In this document: positions 46,950 to 56,971 of the stretch, one piece after another | How the letters are laid out: the number at the start of each line of letters is the position of its first letter | Position numbering within the stretch: position 1 is the stretch's first letter | From: Strongylocentrotus purpuratus | Lineage: Eukaryota > Echinodermata > Echinoidea > Camarodonta > Strongylocentrotidae | DNA length: 64,000 nt | Reading direction: 5' to 3' | NCBI RefSeq assembly: GCF_000002235.5 | Contig: NW_022145607.1 | Location: 310,001-374,000 of the forward strand | Notes under the pieces: model-generated | Database searches by the model: none | The model's input: only the letters and a program-made list of their open reading frames with translations | Told to the model about the DNA's origin: nothing | Translations under genes and position numbers: made by a program

Positions 46950-47888
46950 CAGGGGCGGCCGAGTGACTTTCAACGTGGGGGGGGGGGGACACCAAGAAAA
47001 AGGGGCACTTTCTGGGAAAAAGGGCACCTACAAAGGGAAATCTCAAAGCGAAAATATACAATTGTTTAGATATTGGTATATACCCCTACATTGTGATTAC
47101 AACTATCAGGGACGATTTCAATATTTGTTTCACTTTATACACCATACAAGATATTGCTTAAGCATCATGCTTTGCAGTTGGGTTTGTTTGTTGAAGGAAA
47201 AGGGGCATTTATAAGATATTATTATATATTGTTAAAAGGGAAATTATCAGAGTTGAAAAGAGGCACTTATCGCATTTGAAAAGAGGCAATGACCAGATAT
47301 GAAAAAGGGCACTTATGTGAATGAAAAAGGGGCACTTGTAATAAAGGAAAATGTGCATTAGTTAAAAAATTGTGCACCGATCAGATTTTAAAGGAGCATT
47401 TATCGGAGGTGAAGGGGGCATATATCTGAAGTGAAAAGGAGTAACTTCTCGTACCTGAAAGGGTCAATTACCAGAGAGGGGGCACTTATGAGAAGGGGAA
47501 GGGTTTTTTTTTTAATGGGGAACTTATCATTAGGAAAAGGGACAATTATCAGAGGTGAAGGGGGCACTTATCAAAAGTGAAAAGAGGCACTTCTCGTACA
47601 TAACTAGGGGCGCTTACTAGAGATTAAAAAAGGAATGGAAAATGAACACTTATTGCAAATGAAAATGGGTACTTGTCGAAGAAAAAGGGGCACGTGTCTA
47701 AATAAAAGGGGCGCTTATCAGAGTTGAAAGGGGGAAGGGGCACTTTTACAAATTAATAGGGGCACTTTTCAAAATAAAAGGTGCACTTTTCCTATGTAAA
47801 AAGGGGCACTTTTCAGGTGCTTTCAAAATTGGGGAGGGGGCATTGTGCCCCCCTTGCCCCCCCCCCCCCCCGGGGAGGGCCGCCTCTG
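46950..47888. mobile_element. hAT-type element with GGGGCACTT phrase array
   Basis: The left end CAGGGGCGGCC and right end GGCCGCCTCTG are imperfect inverted repeats of the CAG-GCGG kind. Flanking octamers GCGTAACT and GTGCAACG agree at 5 of 8 positions, a decayed duplication at best. From about 47200 the body is an array of AAAAGGGGCACTTAT phrases (20 or more, spacing about 20-35 bp). The first 260 bp are unique and match the right end of the element at 55025-56516 in reverse. Confidence 0.75.
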
Positions 47889-47899
47889 GTGCAACGTAA

Positions 47900-48800
47900 G
47901 AAAGAATTTTGTTTACCCGATTTTGTTCAGGTGTCTATGGAAAATTCTTATCAAAAGATGCATCTGTTTATAATTTCTCTCGTAATTTAGGTTAATAATT
48001 TTGTACAAGGTAAAATAGAGGAAATTGTATAATGTATATCATTATCTCAATTTGCTATCAAAAGATTTTGTTTCTTTTGGAAAATAGCTCTTCAAATGTT
48101 TTACATACAGATATGGAAATAAACAAAGAAATGGATGAAATCAATGAAACAAAATAGATACTGAGTATGAATCAGGGAACAAACTGAAAGTTTCGTCTCC
48201 TACATGCTGCCATTCGGACATAAACGTCTTTCTCTTCAATGATACAATATTTTATTACTTTACTTGCATTATGAAAAAAGCGCATCATCACTTCAGATTG
48301 AACTGGCCAAAAGTCATGTGATATTCTTGCCCAGATGCTTTCCTTTACCTTTAGGAGTTCTTTATATTGAGGAATTGGTTGATAATTTTTTTTCTTCTTG
48401 GCAATAATGCCCAAGTTTAAAGAGTTAAACATTATACACGACTGTAACTTTTAGCGCGTTTTGAAAAATGTTTTAGGAAATATCAGGAAATAAAATGAGT
48501 GAAAAAACAAACAAATAAAGATACAATAAAGTGAATTTTAAAAAGGGTGAAAGGAAACATCATAACAACTAGTGAACTATCTCATAAGTCATACTAATGT
48601 CCGAAAATCTTTCTCCTTGTCTCCGATCTCATCAAGAATTCGTCACAGAGTCCATATTGGCTCTCATCATTAAGTTTTCTCTTCATTTTTTTTTGGATGG
48701 TGAATTATTGGGGGGGGGGGGGTGATTGTACAGGCCACCCCCCACCTGAAATATTGGGGGGGGGGGCTATATCCCCCACCCCCCCCCCCCCACCCCCCGG
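47900..48800. other. No gene seen; G and C runs at the right end
   Basis: AT-rich DNA followed by alternating G and C runs (48711-48722, 48760-48768, 48774-48798). An 86-residue minus-strand frame at 48172-48432 has no recognised domain. Confidence 0.4.
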
Positions 48801-48812
48801 ATCGACACCCAT

Positions 48813-48868
48813 GGGCCCAGTGATCTCGTAATCGGGAGGTCCCGAGTTCGTATCACTAAAGAGCGCGA
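48813..48868 (+). repeat. tRNA-Thr-derived SINE head remnant, copy 1
   Basis: CCCAGTGATCTCGTAATCGG followed by GAGGTCCCGAGTTCGTATC resembles the anticodon arm (loop CTCGTAA), variable loop and B box of a threonine tRNA. The D arm is mostly missing and the B box is degenerate, so it is not a functional tRNA. The same segment recurs at 63731-63763, each time followed by a TTGCGAA-word element. Confidence 0.6.
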
Positions 48869-48873
48869 GTCTC

Positions 48874-49081
48874 CTCACTGAGCGGCGAATGCTTGCGAAC
48901 GTTGCGAATTTGGATTCGCCGACTTTTCAGGGTTCACCTCTTTGGATGTCCAAAATTTCTTTGCGACAAGACAAACTGTTTGCGAACTTTCTTGCAACCT
49001 TTTACAAACCTTTGCAACCTTTTAAAAACCCTGGCGAAACCCCAAATTCGCTACGTTCGCAAGCATCCGTCGCTCAGTGAG
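48874..49081. mobile_element. Inverted-repeat element with TTGCGAA words, copy 1
   Basis: The left end CTCACTGAGCGGCGAATGCT and the right end, whose reverse complement reads CTCACTGAGCGACGGATGCT, form an inverted repeat extending about 38 bp (through TGCGAACG and GCGAATTTGG). The 208-bp body repeats TTGCGAA, TTGCAACC and GGCGAAA. A second copy starts at 63791. It directly abuts the SINE at 49082, with no obvious target duplication. Confidence 0.8.
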
Positions 49082-49443
49082 ATAATAATAATAATAATAA
49101 TAATCCGGTTTTTTATATTAATACACCGATCCAACGATGTACCTAAGCGCTTTACAGATATATTATTACCCCGGTCATCGGATTCAGGCTTACCCGCACA
49201 CAATGTGTGCACATTTTCCACTCCCTGGGGAGCATTCCAGCCAGTCGCCATTTTACAGGCGCACACTTGCTCGTTCAACCACATGAACGTTCGCATCCTA
49301 CCGGGTACCCATTTAACACCTGGGTGGAGAGTAGCAAGTGCAGGTAAATATCTTGCCAAAGGATATTAGTGCCGTGTCGGGATTCGAACCCTCGACCTTC
49401 GCATCTACAGTCAAGCGCCTTAAACCACTCGACAACGACACTC
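49082..49443 (-). mobile_element. tRNA-headed SINE (minus strand)
   Basis: On the minus strand the head contains an A-box-like TTGTCGAGTGG (49426-49436) and a perfect B box GGTTCGAATCC (49380-49390), followed by a 200-bp body and a tail with TGTAAAGCGCTT and an ATT repeat (49082-49104). The AGCGCTT word resembles that in the 3' end of the LINE at 17.6-20.9 kb, so mobilisation by a related LINE is plausible. SINEs carry no protein gene. Confidence 0.85.
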
Positions 49444-49761
49444 CCGCAAATATAGAGATAGGGCCTTTACTCACACTGACTTACACCTGTAAGGTGATTC
49501 ATTCAATTCAATTTCTTAATATTGTCCTTGCCATGGTAGTAATTTATAAACATTACAATCTCCTGCTTCTTTGCTGTGAGAATGAAACTATGCATTGTAC
49601 ATGCACATATTTTACTTGCGAGTGGTGACACAGTACGAAATAAAGATATTTTGAAACAATATTGAATATTACTCAGGACTAGATTTTGAAAAAAGGGAAA
49701 CATTGCAAGTTCTACTGTTCTGCTTTGCTTCATATGGTGGATAGGTCACGTAACGTATAAG

Positions 49762-49866
49762 ATGGCGCCAATCACACGGACAGTGTATACTACATACTTG
49801 ATGCTGGCCATGCTATGTGTACTAGCTACATACCAGGGTGCATCAGGAGGTGCCAACGATGTCGAG
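49762..49866 (+). CDS. First coding exon with signal peptide, gene unknown
   Basis: ATG in a good context (AAG-ATG-G) starts 35 codons reading MAPITRTVYTTYLMLAML, then CVLATYQGASGGANDVE, ending at a donor GAG|GTAAAA in phase 0. A short polar start, a hydrophobic core (YLMLAMLCVLA) and small residues at QGASG fit a cleavable signal peptide with cleavage near residue 27-29. It is therefore probably the first exon of a secreted or membrane protein. Too little mature sequence is present to assign a family. The downstream intron is occupied by the composite element at 50169. Confidence 0.6.
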
Positions 49867-50189
49867 GTAAAATACGCAATAAGATTATAGTGCTCTACAG
49901 TACGTAACGAAAACAGTTCAAACTTTGTAAATATCCTCCAAAATTATCACTGAAGGATATCTGCATGATTTTTAATTACAAAATAATGGATGAGGGTCTA
50001 TTCAGTAGGATGGCACTAAAAGTATTGACAATGTTTTACGCTTGAGTGAGCATTCGCTTATTTACTCGCAATCGTGTAATAGAAATCATGCAGATATAGT
50101 GAAAGTATCATTTTTAGAGTATATTTTCAAAGTGTGGACTTTTTTTATACGCATTGTATACATGTACTCAGGCGCGGATCCAGGGGGGC

Positions 50190-50930
50190 GAGCGGGCCTT
50201 GCCCCCCCCCCCCCCCCCGCCAAAAAAAAGAAAAAAGAAAAGGAGAGAGAGAGAAGGAAAAGAAGGGAAAGGGAAAGAGGAGAGAAAGGGAAAAAAAGAA
50301 GAGGAAGAAGAAAAGAAAAGAAGGAAGAAGGAGATCGAGGGGGGGAGGACTTGCCTCCCAGGCTGTTGCCTACCCCCGCCCCAATCAAAAAATAAAAGAG
50401 AAGGAAGGAAAGGGAAAGAAAAAAAGAAAAGAGGAGATAAAGGGAAGGAAAAAAGAGGAAGAAGAAAAGAAAAGAAGGGAGAGATCAGTTGCAATTTTCC
50501 CGCCAGCAAGTTGTGGATCGGGGGGGGGGGGGGAGGGGGCAAAAGGCCCTTCCCCCCCCCCCCCCCCCGTCCCCGCTAAAAAGAGAGAGAGAGAGAAGGA
50601 ATGAAAAGGAAAAGAGGAGAGCTAAAAGGGAACAAAAAAGAGGAAGAAGAAAAGAAAAGGGAGAAAAGGAGGGGAGATCAGTTGCCGTTAATCCCGCCAA
50701 CAATGTGTGGAGCGGGGTGGGGTCAAAATGACCTTGCTCCCCCCCCCCCCCTCCTCCCCAGCAAACCTAAAAGAGAGAGAGAAGGAAGGGAAGGGAAAGG
50801 GAAAGAGAATAGAAAGGGAAAGAAGAAAACAAGAGAATGAAGAAAGGTAAGGGATATCAGTTGCAATTTCCCCGCCAACAAGGTGTAGATCGGGGGGGGG
50901 GGGGGGGGGGGGCTTTGGGGAAATAAAATT
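50190..50930. repeat. Polypurine array, about four 175-bp units
   Basis: Units combine C runs, GAGAGAGAGAAGGAA-type purine stretches and GATCAGTTGCAATTTTCCCG with CCAGCAAGTTGTGGATCGGG. Partial copies of the last words recur near 50330, 50487, 50675 and 50855. This is the reverse-complement counterpart of the array at 1622-4231, although unit ends differ. Confidence 0.8.
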
Positions 50931-51216
50931 CAAACGTGGTTTTTTTTAATTCCATAACCGTGGTTTACAAATAATGCTGAAATGACATAATTTCCTGAGA
51001 TTTTTCCTCACTTTTAAGTAAATTATATTTTTTATGCGTTTGTTGGAAAATGACAAATTCCTAAATTTACAGCCAGGCAAGAAAATGCTTCTTGAGATGC
51101 CTATATGCCAGGGCCCGCGGAACGGCGGGGATCGGGATCCTCGAGGCCCCCCCCCCCCCCACTTTTTTTGAAAAATATATTAAAGAGAAAAAAAAGAGAG
51201 CAAGAAAGAAAAAACT

Positions 51217-51700
51217 GCCAGTGTCACATTATAATGAGGTATCAAAATATGCTCATCTGACCATGATTAAATGCCTAAAACCCCGAGGGCTCTGCCCCCT
51301 GGATTCCACCTAGGGCCCTAAGGCGGGTCCTTAGATGCTCATCTGACGTTAATTTAATGCCTAAAACCCTTGATTTCTGAGGGCTCTGCCCCCTGGACCC
51401 CACGCCAAATATTGTCCTGCCAGTGTCAAAAAATAATAAGGTATCAAAAAATGCTCATCTGATCGTAATTAAAAGCCTAAAACCCCTGAGCTTCCGGGGG
51501 CTCTGCCCCCTGAGCCCCACGCCAATTAGTGACCTGCCAGTGTCACAATTAGGTATCAAAATAATGGTCATCTGACCGTAATTAAATGCCCAAAACCCCT
51601 GAACTTCCCGGGCTGTGCCCCCTGGATCCCTGAATGCTAAACTGACCGTAAATTATTGCCTTAAACCCTGAGCTTCCGGGGGCGGACAAGGTATCAACAT
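51217..51700. repeat. Tandem array, about five GCTCATCTGACC units
   Basis: Each unit has TGCCAGTGTCA, GGTATCAAAATATGCTCATC, TAATTAAATGCCTAAAACCC and GGGGGCTCTGCCCCCTG. It is the reverse complement of the array at 1300-1621, and unit length varies (about 90-120 bp). The GGGGGC-TCT-GCCCCC core is self-complementary. Confidence 0.85.
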
Positions 51701-51839
51701 CCGCAGCCGCGTAGCCAGGGGGGGGGGGTGAGGTGGTCCCCCCCCCCAAAAAAAAAAGAGAGGAGTGAAAAGGAAAAGGACGTAGGAAGAAAAGGGAGAA
51801 GACAAAGAACATTTTTGAAATTCAGACAGAATTTAGAGT

Positions 51840-53420
51840 CAAGAACGGTACAACGAATCGTCTTCTTTCTCTAATAATACGTCAAAGCTTCCGCGCTTCG
51901 CGCATGAAGGTGTGTGTGTGTGTGGGGGGGGGGGGTGGAACTTAATTCAGGCAAGGATTACGAGTCGAGAACGGTACAACGAATCGTCTTCTTTCTCTAA
52001 TGATTTAATGAAACGTAAAAGGTTCGCGCGGGAGGGGGGAACTGAATTTAGACGAGGATTAAAAGTCATAACGGTACAACGAATCGTCTTCTTTCGCTAA
52101 TGTTTTAATAAAACGTAAAAGCTTCCGCGCTTCGCGCGGGAGGGGGAAAATAAATTCAGACGAGGATTATTTTCGAGAACGGTACAACTAATCGTCTTCT
52201 TTCTCCAATAATTTAATGAAACGTCGAAGCTTCCGCTCTTCGCGTGGGAGGGGAGGGAACTGAATTAAGACAAGGATTAAGAGTCGAGAACGGTACAACG
52301 AATCGTCTTCTTTCGCTAATGTTTTAATAAAACATAAAAGCTTCCGCGCTTCGCGCGGGAGGGGGAAAATATATTCAGACGAGGATTATTTTCGAGAACG
52401 GTACAACGAATCGTCTTCTTTATCTGATGATTTAATGAAACGTAAAAGCTTCGCGCGGGAGGGGGAAAATAAATTCAGACGAGGATTATTTTCGTGAGCG
52501 GTACAACGAATCGTCTTCTTTCTCAAATAATTTAATGAAACGTCGAAGCTTCCGCGCTTCGCGTGGGAGGGGAGGGAACTGAATTTAGACAAGGATTAAG
52601 AGTCGAGAACGATACAACGAATCGTCTTCTTTCTATAAGATTAAATGAAACGTAAAAGCTTCCGCGCTTCGCGCGGGAGGGGGGGGGGGGACTGAAGTTA
52701 GACGAAGATTAACCCTTACTGTACTGGGGGGGGGGGGCCTGGGAGGCCCCCCCCCCTCGACATTTTCGGAGATTGCGCCGCAACCGCTTGGAATTTTGAA
52801 TTGTCGTTTCATGACTTTTTTCCCTCAAGTCTTACGCACATTTTGATACCATTTTCGTCAAAATCGGATATACCTGTAAGGCGTTACATAACAATTAGTA
52901 TGCGCATGTCATCAAAAAAAAAAAAAAAAAAAAATTAAAATCCATCAAAATTTGCATAAATTATCATTATTAATTACATTAAAATAACTTTTTTGTGTTA
53001 GAAAAGAAGTTTCATATGAATAATGAGTTTCAACATTCAAAAAGTGGAGTTTGACACGTTTTCTGTAAAATGCATAAAATTAGCGCATTTCGCATAATTA
53101 ATTAGGCTAACGACAAAAATTTGCATATTCGGAAAAAACTAATTATACCATCTTGTTCCTTACGTAAATATCTACAAACATGCAAATTTTCGTGTTCATC
53201 GGACAATCGACGGCCGAGATCATAGGGGGGGGGGGGCCTCCCAGGCCCCCCCCCCCCAGTCAGTGGGTGCTCAAAATAGCCCAGTACAGTAAGGGTTAAG
53301 AGTCGATAACGACACAACGAGTCGTCTTCTTTCTCTAATGATTTAATGAAACGTAAAAAGGAGGGGGGAAAACATAATTCAGACGAGGATTATTTTGGGG
53401 AACGGTACAACGAATCGCCT
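51840..53420. repeat. Tandem array, about ten 105-115-bp units, interrupted
   Basis: Units start CGAGAACGGTACAACGAATC, continue GTCTTCTTTCTCTAATGATT, and contain the hairpin CCGCGCTTCGCGCGG followed by GAGGGGGAAAATAAATTCAG. Unit starts lie near 51840, 51966, 52066, 52174, 52286, 52393, 52494, 52607, 53300 and 53397. The array is cut between units eight and nine by the TTAA element at 52713-53295. Confidence 0.9.
52713..53295. mobile_element. piggyBac-like miniature element at TTAA, nested
   Basis: Termini CCCTTACTGTACTGGG and CCCAGTACAGTAAGGG are perfect inverted repeats flanked by TTAA (52709-52712, 53296-53299). Removing the element and one TTAA restores the host unit GATTAAGAGTCGA, so the insertion is exact. 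Inside are inverted G/C runs with GGCCTGGGAGGCCC, then AT-rich DNA with TGCATAAAATTAGCGCA-type words. TTAA sites and CCC ends suit piggyBac. No transposase. Confidence 0.9.
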
Positions 53421-54219
53421 TCTTTCTTTAAAAAAACTCGCCCCTCCCTGCACCCACCCCCCCCCCCCTCCCCTATTACGTCACTGCTGGTCACCATTAC
53501 GTACCAATATTTGGCTCGCATAATTTCAAATTTGGGCCTCCCCCCCTAAGAAATCCTGGATCCGCGCCTGCATGTACTGGAATCGTTTGAAATGGAAATC
53601 CACGCGAAAAATTGTGATTCAAAAGAGTTATTCGATCACTTCTTTAGAGTTGATTCAGCTCCAAAGAAAGTGATCCCTAATATGACACCTTTGACAATGG
53701 ATTTCCACTCCTCTCCATTAATATAATACACAGTTAAAATTTTAGTGAACATGTTGTTTAAAAGTTTAAACAACTTTGGATTAACGGGTGACCTGATCTA
53801 AGAGTTGTTTAAAATGTTAAGCAACTCGAGTTGTTTAAAGTTTAAACACTTAGTTGATCAACATTTTGAACAACTTGTTTAAAATCACAATTTAAACAAC
53901 CGGTGTTGTTTAAAGACGGTTCTTTAAAACGGAGCTGTTGTTCAGTGGGGGTTGTTTACACCAACTGGGTTGTTGAAAGCAAGTTGTTTAAAACGGAGCT
54001 GTTGTTCAGTGGGGCTTGTTTACACCAACTGGGTTGTTTAAAGAAAGTTGTTTAAAAGGGAGCTGTTGTTCAGTGTGGGTTGTTTACACCAACTGGGTTG
54101 TTTAAAGAAAGTTGTTTAAAAAGGAGCTGTTATTTTGGAGCTGTTGTTCAGTGGGGCTTGTTTACACCAACTGGGTTGTTTAAAGAAAGTTGTTTAAAAA
54201 GGAGCTGTTGTTAATTGTT

Positions 54220-54403
54220 AAATAATAATAATACTATTGGATTCTTATATAGCGCACATACCGACCTTGCAAGGTCCTCAAGGCGCTCCAACATTACCCG
54301 GCTATGCTAGGCTGCCAAAAGACATTAGTGCCGCGGCGGGACTCGAACCGTGGACCTTGTGATCGACAGTCCGGCGACGTTTCCACTCATCCACGACACC
54401 TCT
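54220..54403 (-). mobile_element. tRNA-headed SINE (minus strand), short form
   Basis: On the minus strand the head has A-box-like TGGATGAGTGG (54383-54393) and a perfect B box GGTTCGAGTCC (54339-54349), then CGCCGCGGCACTAATGTC. The tail is GCGCTATATAAGAATCC followed by an ATT repeat. The GCGCTATATxAA tail word also ends the LINE at 17.6-20.9 kb, the usual sign of a SINE using a LINE partner. Confidence 0.85.
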
Positions 54404-54628
54404 ACAGCTTGGTCGGCCATGATGTGAAACAAAGCTTTTAGCCAACGCGCACTTTACTGGCACGTGACACATGACGTCATATGTAAACAACACTGTCTAA
54501 AAGCTCTCGTGTAGTAAATATAGCAGTCATTAAATTTTAAACAGCGAATGTTTAACAAAATTACTTTCGTTTCGAGCAACATTGTTTACAATTTGTTCAA
54601 CTGTTGTTTAAGATAGTGTACAACTGTA

Positions 54629-54859
54629 CAGTGGCGGATCCAGGGGGGGGGGGGGGGGCCGGGGGGCCGGGGGCCCCCCCCCCCTTGAGAAAAAAAATCA
54701 TGTAAAATCACATGATTTTTACCTTTTTTGGAGGTTGGGCCCCCCCCCCCCTGGCGCTCAAGGGGGGGGGGGGGGTGCAAATTGAAATTTTTTTGAGGAT
54801 CAAAAAAAAAAAAAAAAAAGTTGGGCCCCCTCCCCTAAGAAATCCTGGATCCGCGCCTG
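54629..54859. mobile_element. 231-bp hAT-type element with exact 8-bp duplication
   Basis: Left CAGTGGCGGATCCAGG and right CCTGGATCCGCGCCTG are inverted repeats with few differences. CAACTGTA flanks both sides exactly (54621-54628, 54860-54867). The body has G/C runs, ATCATGTAAAATCACATGAT and TGCAAATTGAAATTTTTTTG. The element at 58556-58867 is the same family in the opposite orientation. Confidence 0.93.
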
Positions 54860-55024
54860 CAACTGTAAGTGAACACCACTTTTTATAAACAGCGTTTTTA
54901 CTGTGTAGGCCTTTACTGCAGCTCCCCCATACGTATAGTACTGTAATTATGGACATAATTATTGTTGGTGTTTGGTGAAATATTAATTTTTAGATGAGAT
55001 AATTTGAACGTAATATATGTTAGT

Positions 55025-56516
55025 TTGCCCCCCCCCTTGTCAACTACATCACAAAGTGCCCCCTCTCCTTTCCACTTTGATATGTGCCCCTTTTATTTTT
55101 ACACGTACCTCTTTTCCCAGACAAGTTCCCAGTTTCCTTTGCAATAAGTGTCTATTTTCCATTCTCATAAGTGCCCTTTTTAATCTCTAGTAAGTGCCTC
55201 TTTTCGGATACGAGAAGTGCCCCTTTTCACTTTTGTTAAGCGCCTCCTTCACATCTGATAATTGCCCTATTCAAATCTTAGAGGTGCCCCTTTTACTTTG
55301 ACAATTGCCCCTTTTCCTTTGTAAGAAGTGCCCCTTTCCCTTTTAATAACTACATCTTTTTAACTCGGATAAGCGCACCTTCTATTTTCACATGTGCCCC
55401 CTTTCCTTTCTAATAAGTGCCCCTTTTCCTTATGATAAGTGCCCCCATTTAACAAAGAGCCCTTCGCCTTTTAATAAATGCCCCTTTTCACCTATGAAAA
55501 TAGTCCTTTTTCATTCTCCTACTAGTGCTCCTGTTCATGTCTGGGAAATGACCCTATTCAATTCTGAGAGACAAATCGTTTTATTTTGACAAGTGCCCCC
55601 TTTTCCTCCTGATAAGTGCTCTTTTCATCTCTAATAACACCCCCTTTTATTTTGACACGTACCCCTTTTCCTTCCTAATAAATGCTCTTTTCCTTCATAA
55701 TTTCCGCTTTTCATAAAAGCCTCCTTTCACCTCCAATAAATGCCCCTATCAAAATCTGATCGGTGATCCTTTTCTTTCAACAAATGCACATTTCCCTTTA
55801 TTATTAATGCCCCCTTTTCATTCTCATAATTAACCTTTTTTTAACAATGATACGTGCCCCTTTTCCTTTCTTATGAGGAACCTATCCATTTTTCATAAAT
55901 GCCCCTGTCAAAATCTGAGGGTTGCCTTTTTTCCGTCGACAAATGCCCAATTTCCATTCTCATAAGTGCCTTTTCATCCCTGGTGAGTGCCCCGTTTTCA
56001 CCTCTGATAATAACCCTTTGTACTTTGACACGTGCTCCTTTTATTTTCTAATAAGTGTCTTATCCCTTCGATAAGTGTCCCCTTTCCTCTCAACATTAAA
56101 CGTGCCCCTAATTTCAAGCGACTAACATCAATATCTCCCAAAGCTCGCTTTATAACCCGCTTAACCTCGCTTATAACCCGATGAAGATTGGTTTTTCCTC
56201 TTTATAAGATGTAGTTTTCGCACTGTGGCCTCACAAATCTTATATTTTTCCTCGCTCGCAAATGATTTTTTCGACCATCACACCCAACTGCAAGGTATGA
56301 TGCTTTAAAAAGCAATATTTTATACGATGTATAAAGAGAAACAAATATTGAAATCATCCCTGATAATGTAATCAAAATTTTAGGGGTATATACCAATGTC
56401 TAAAAATTGTTTATTTTCGCTTTGAAATTTCCCTTTGTATGTGCCTTTTTTCCCAGAAAGTGCCCTTTTTTATTGGTGCCCCCCCCCCCACTTTGGAAGT
56501 CGCTCCGCCGCCTCTG
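55025..56516. mobile_element. Phrase-array element, reverse relative of 46950-47888
   Basis: The right end, read in reverse, gives CAGAGGCGGCGGAGCGACTT, a G run, GGGCACTTTCTGGGAAAAA, CAAAGGGAAATTTCAAAGCG and GGTATATACCCCTA, matching the first 260 bp of the 46950 element. The remaining part is more than 30 AAGTGCCCCTTTTCCTTT phrases with flexible spacing. The left terminus was not found, so this copy may be truncated at the C run near 55030. Confidence 0.75.
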
Positions 56517-56970
56517 AGGCAGAATGTCAGATCCCCGGAGAACAGTCTATTGTGCATGAATTCAAGTCCAACGTGTTTATCGGAAATGAACACCTGTAAA
56601 TCTAATGTAGAAATTCAAGTCCAGGGGTTGTTTACCAGTTCCTGTCATACTATCGGGAACATAATTAATGCTGTTCAACTTTTAGATGTATACAAAGTCA
56701 AACTAATAACCGTACAAATGGTCAACTTAACCCAACTCCTCTATTGTTATAGCGCCCCTTAGGTCAATGTTTTGCCCAAATCAGCGTATATCTCCATTTA
56801 CGGCTGGACTCCCAAACTTCTATTTTTCCTTTTCTTCAACTATTCATACAGGATACCCTTTTATAGCCTGGGTAGAGAGAAGCAATAGAAGCAACAATGC
56901 CGGCGAACCCGGCACGTTATATATGGATTATCTATGGTAGATTGTAGATCTACGGTAATTTTGAACTATT
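56517..56970. other. No gene seen
   Basis: Ordinary DNA between the phrase-array element and the first copy of the 1.3-kb repeat. No exon or terminus supported. Confidence 0.4.
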
Positions 56971-56971
56971 T

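Larger units (their letters stand above)
50169..53570. mobile_element. Composite 3.4-kb hAT-type element with exact 8-bp duplication
   Basis: Termini CAGGCGCGGATCCAGG and CCTGGATCCGCGCCTG are perfect 16-bp inverted repeats. CATGTACT flanks both sides exactly (50161-50168, 53571-53578). The body holds, in order, a polypurine array (50190-50930), a GCTCATCTGACC array (51217-51700), another CAG-type end at 51704 (CAGCCGCGTAGCCAGG), and an array of CGAGAACGGTACAACGAATC units (51840-53420), which is itself interrupted by a TTAA element (52713-53295). No transposase is encoded, so movement must have used an enzyme supplied elsewhere. Confidence 0.92.
53727..54907. mobile_element. Element saturated with GTTGTTTAAA words, host to two insertions
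   Basis: The left end TACACAGTTAAAATTTTAG and the right end, whose reverse complement begins TACACAGTAAAAACGCTG, share a terminal TACACAGT-AAAA. GTTGTTTAAA and TTTAAACAAC words recur throughout, on both strands, including both sides of the insertions. Within it a 67-70-bp unit (GGAGCTGTTGTTCAGTGGGG, then TTGTTTACACCAACTGGGTT) is repeated about four times at 53930-54210. A SINE (54220-54403) and a hAT-type element (54629-54859) lie inside. Boundaries are less certain than the internal pattern. Confidence 0.65.

Noticed and set aside
49380-49443. A functional tRNA gene on the minus strand
   Set aside because: A and B boxes are present but cloverleaf pairing is poor and a SINE body and tail follow, so it is a SINE head.
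50042-50840. Lysine/arginine/glutamate-rich frames on the plus strand
   Set aside because: Products of the polypurine array; no domain and the same content appears in all frames.
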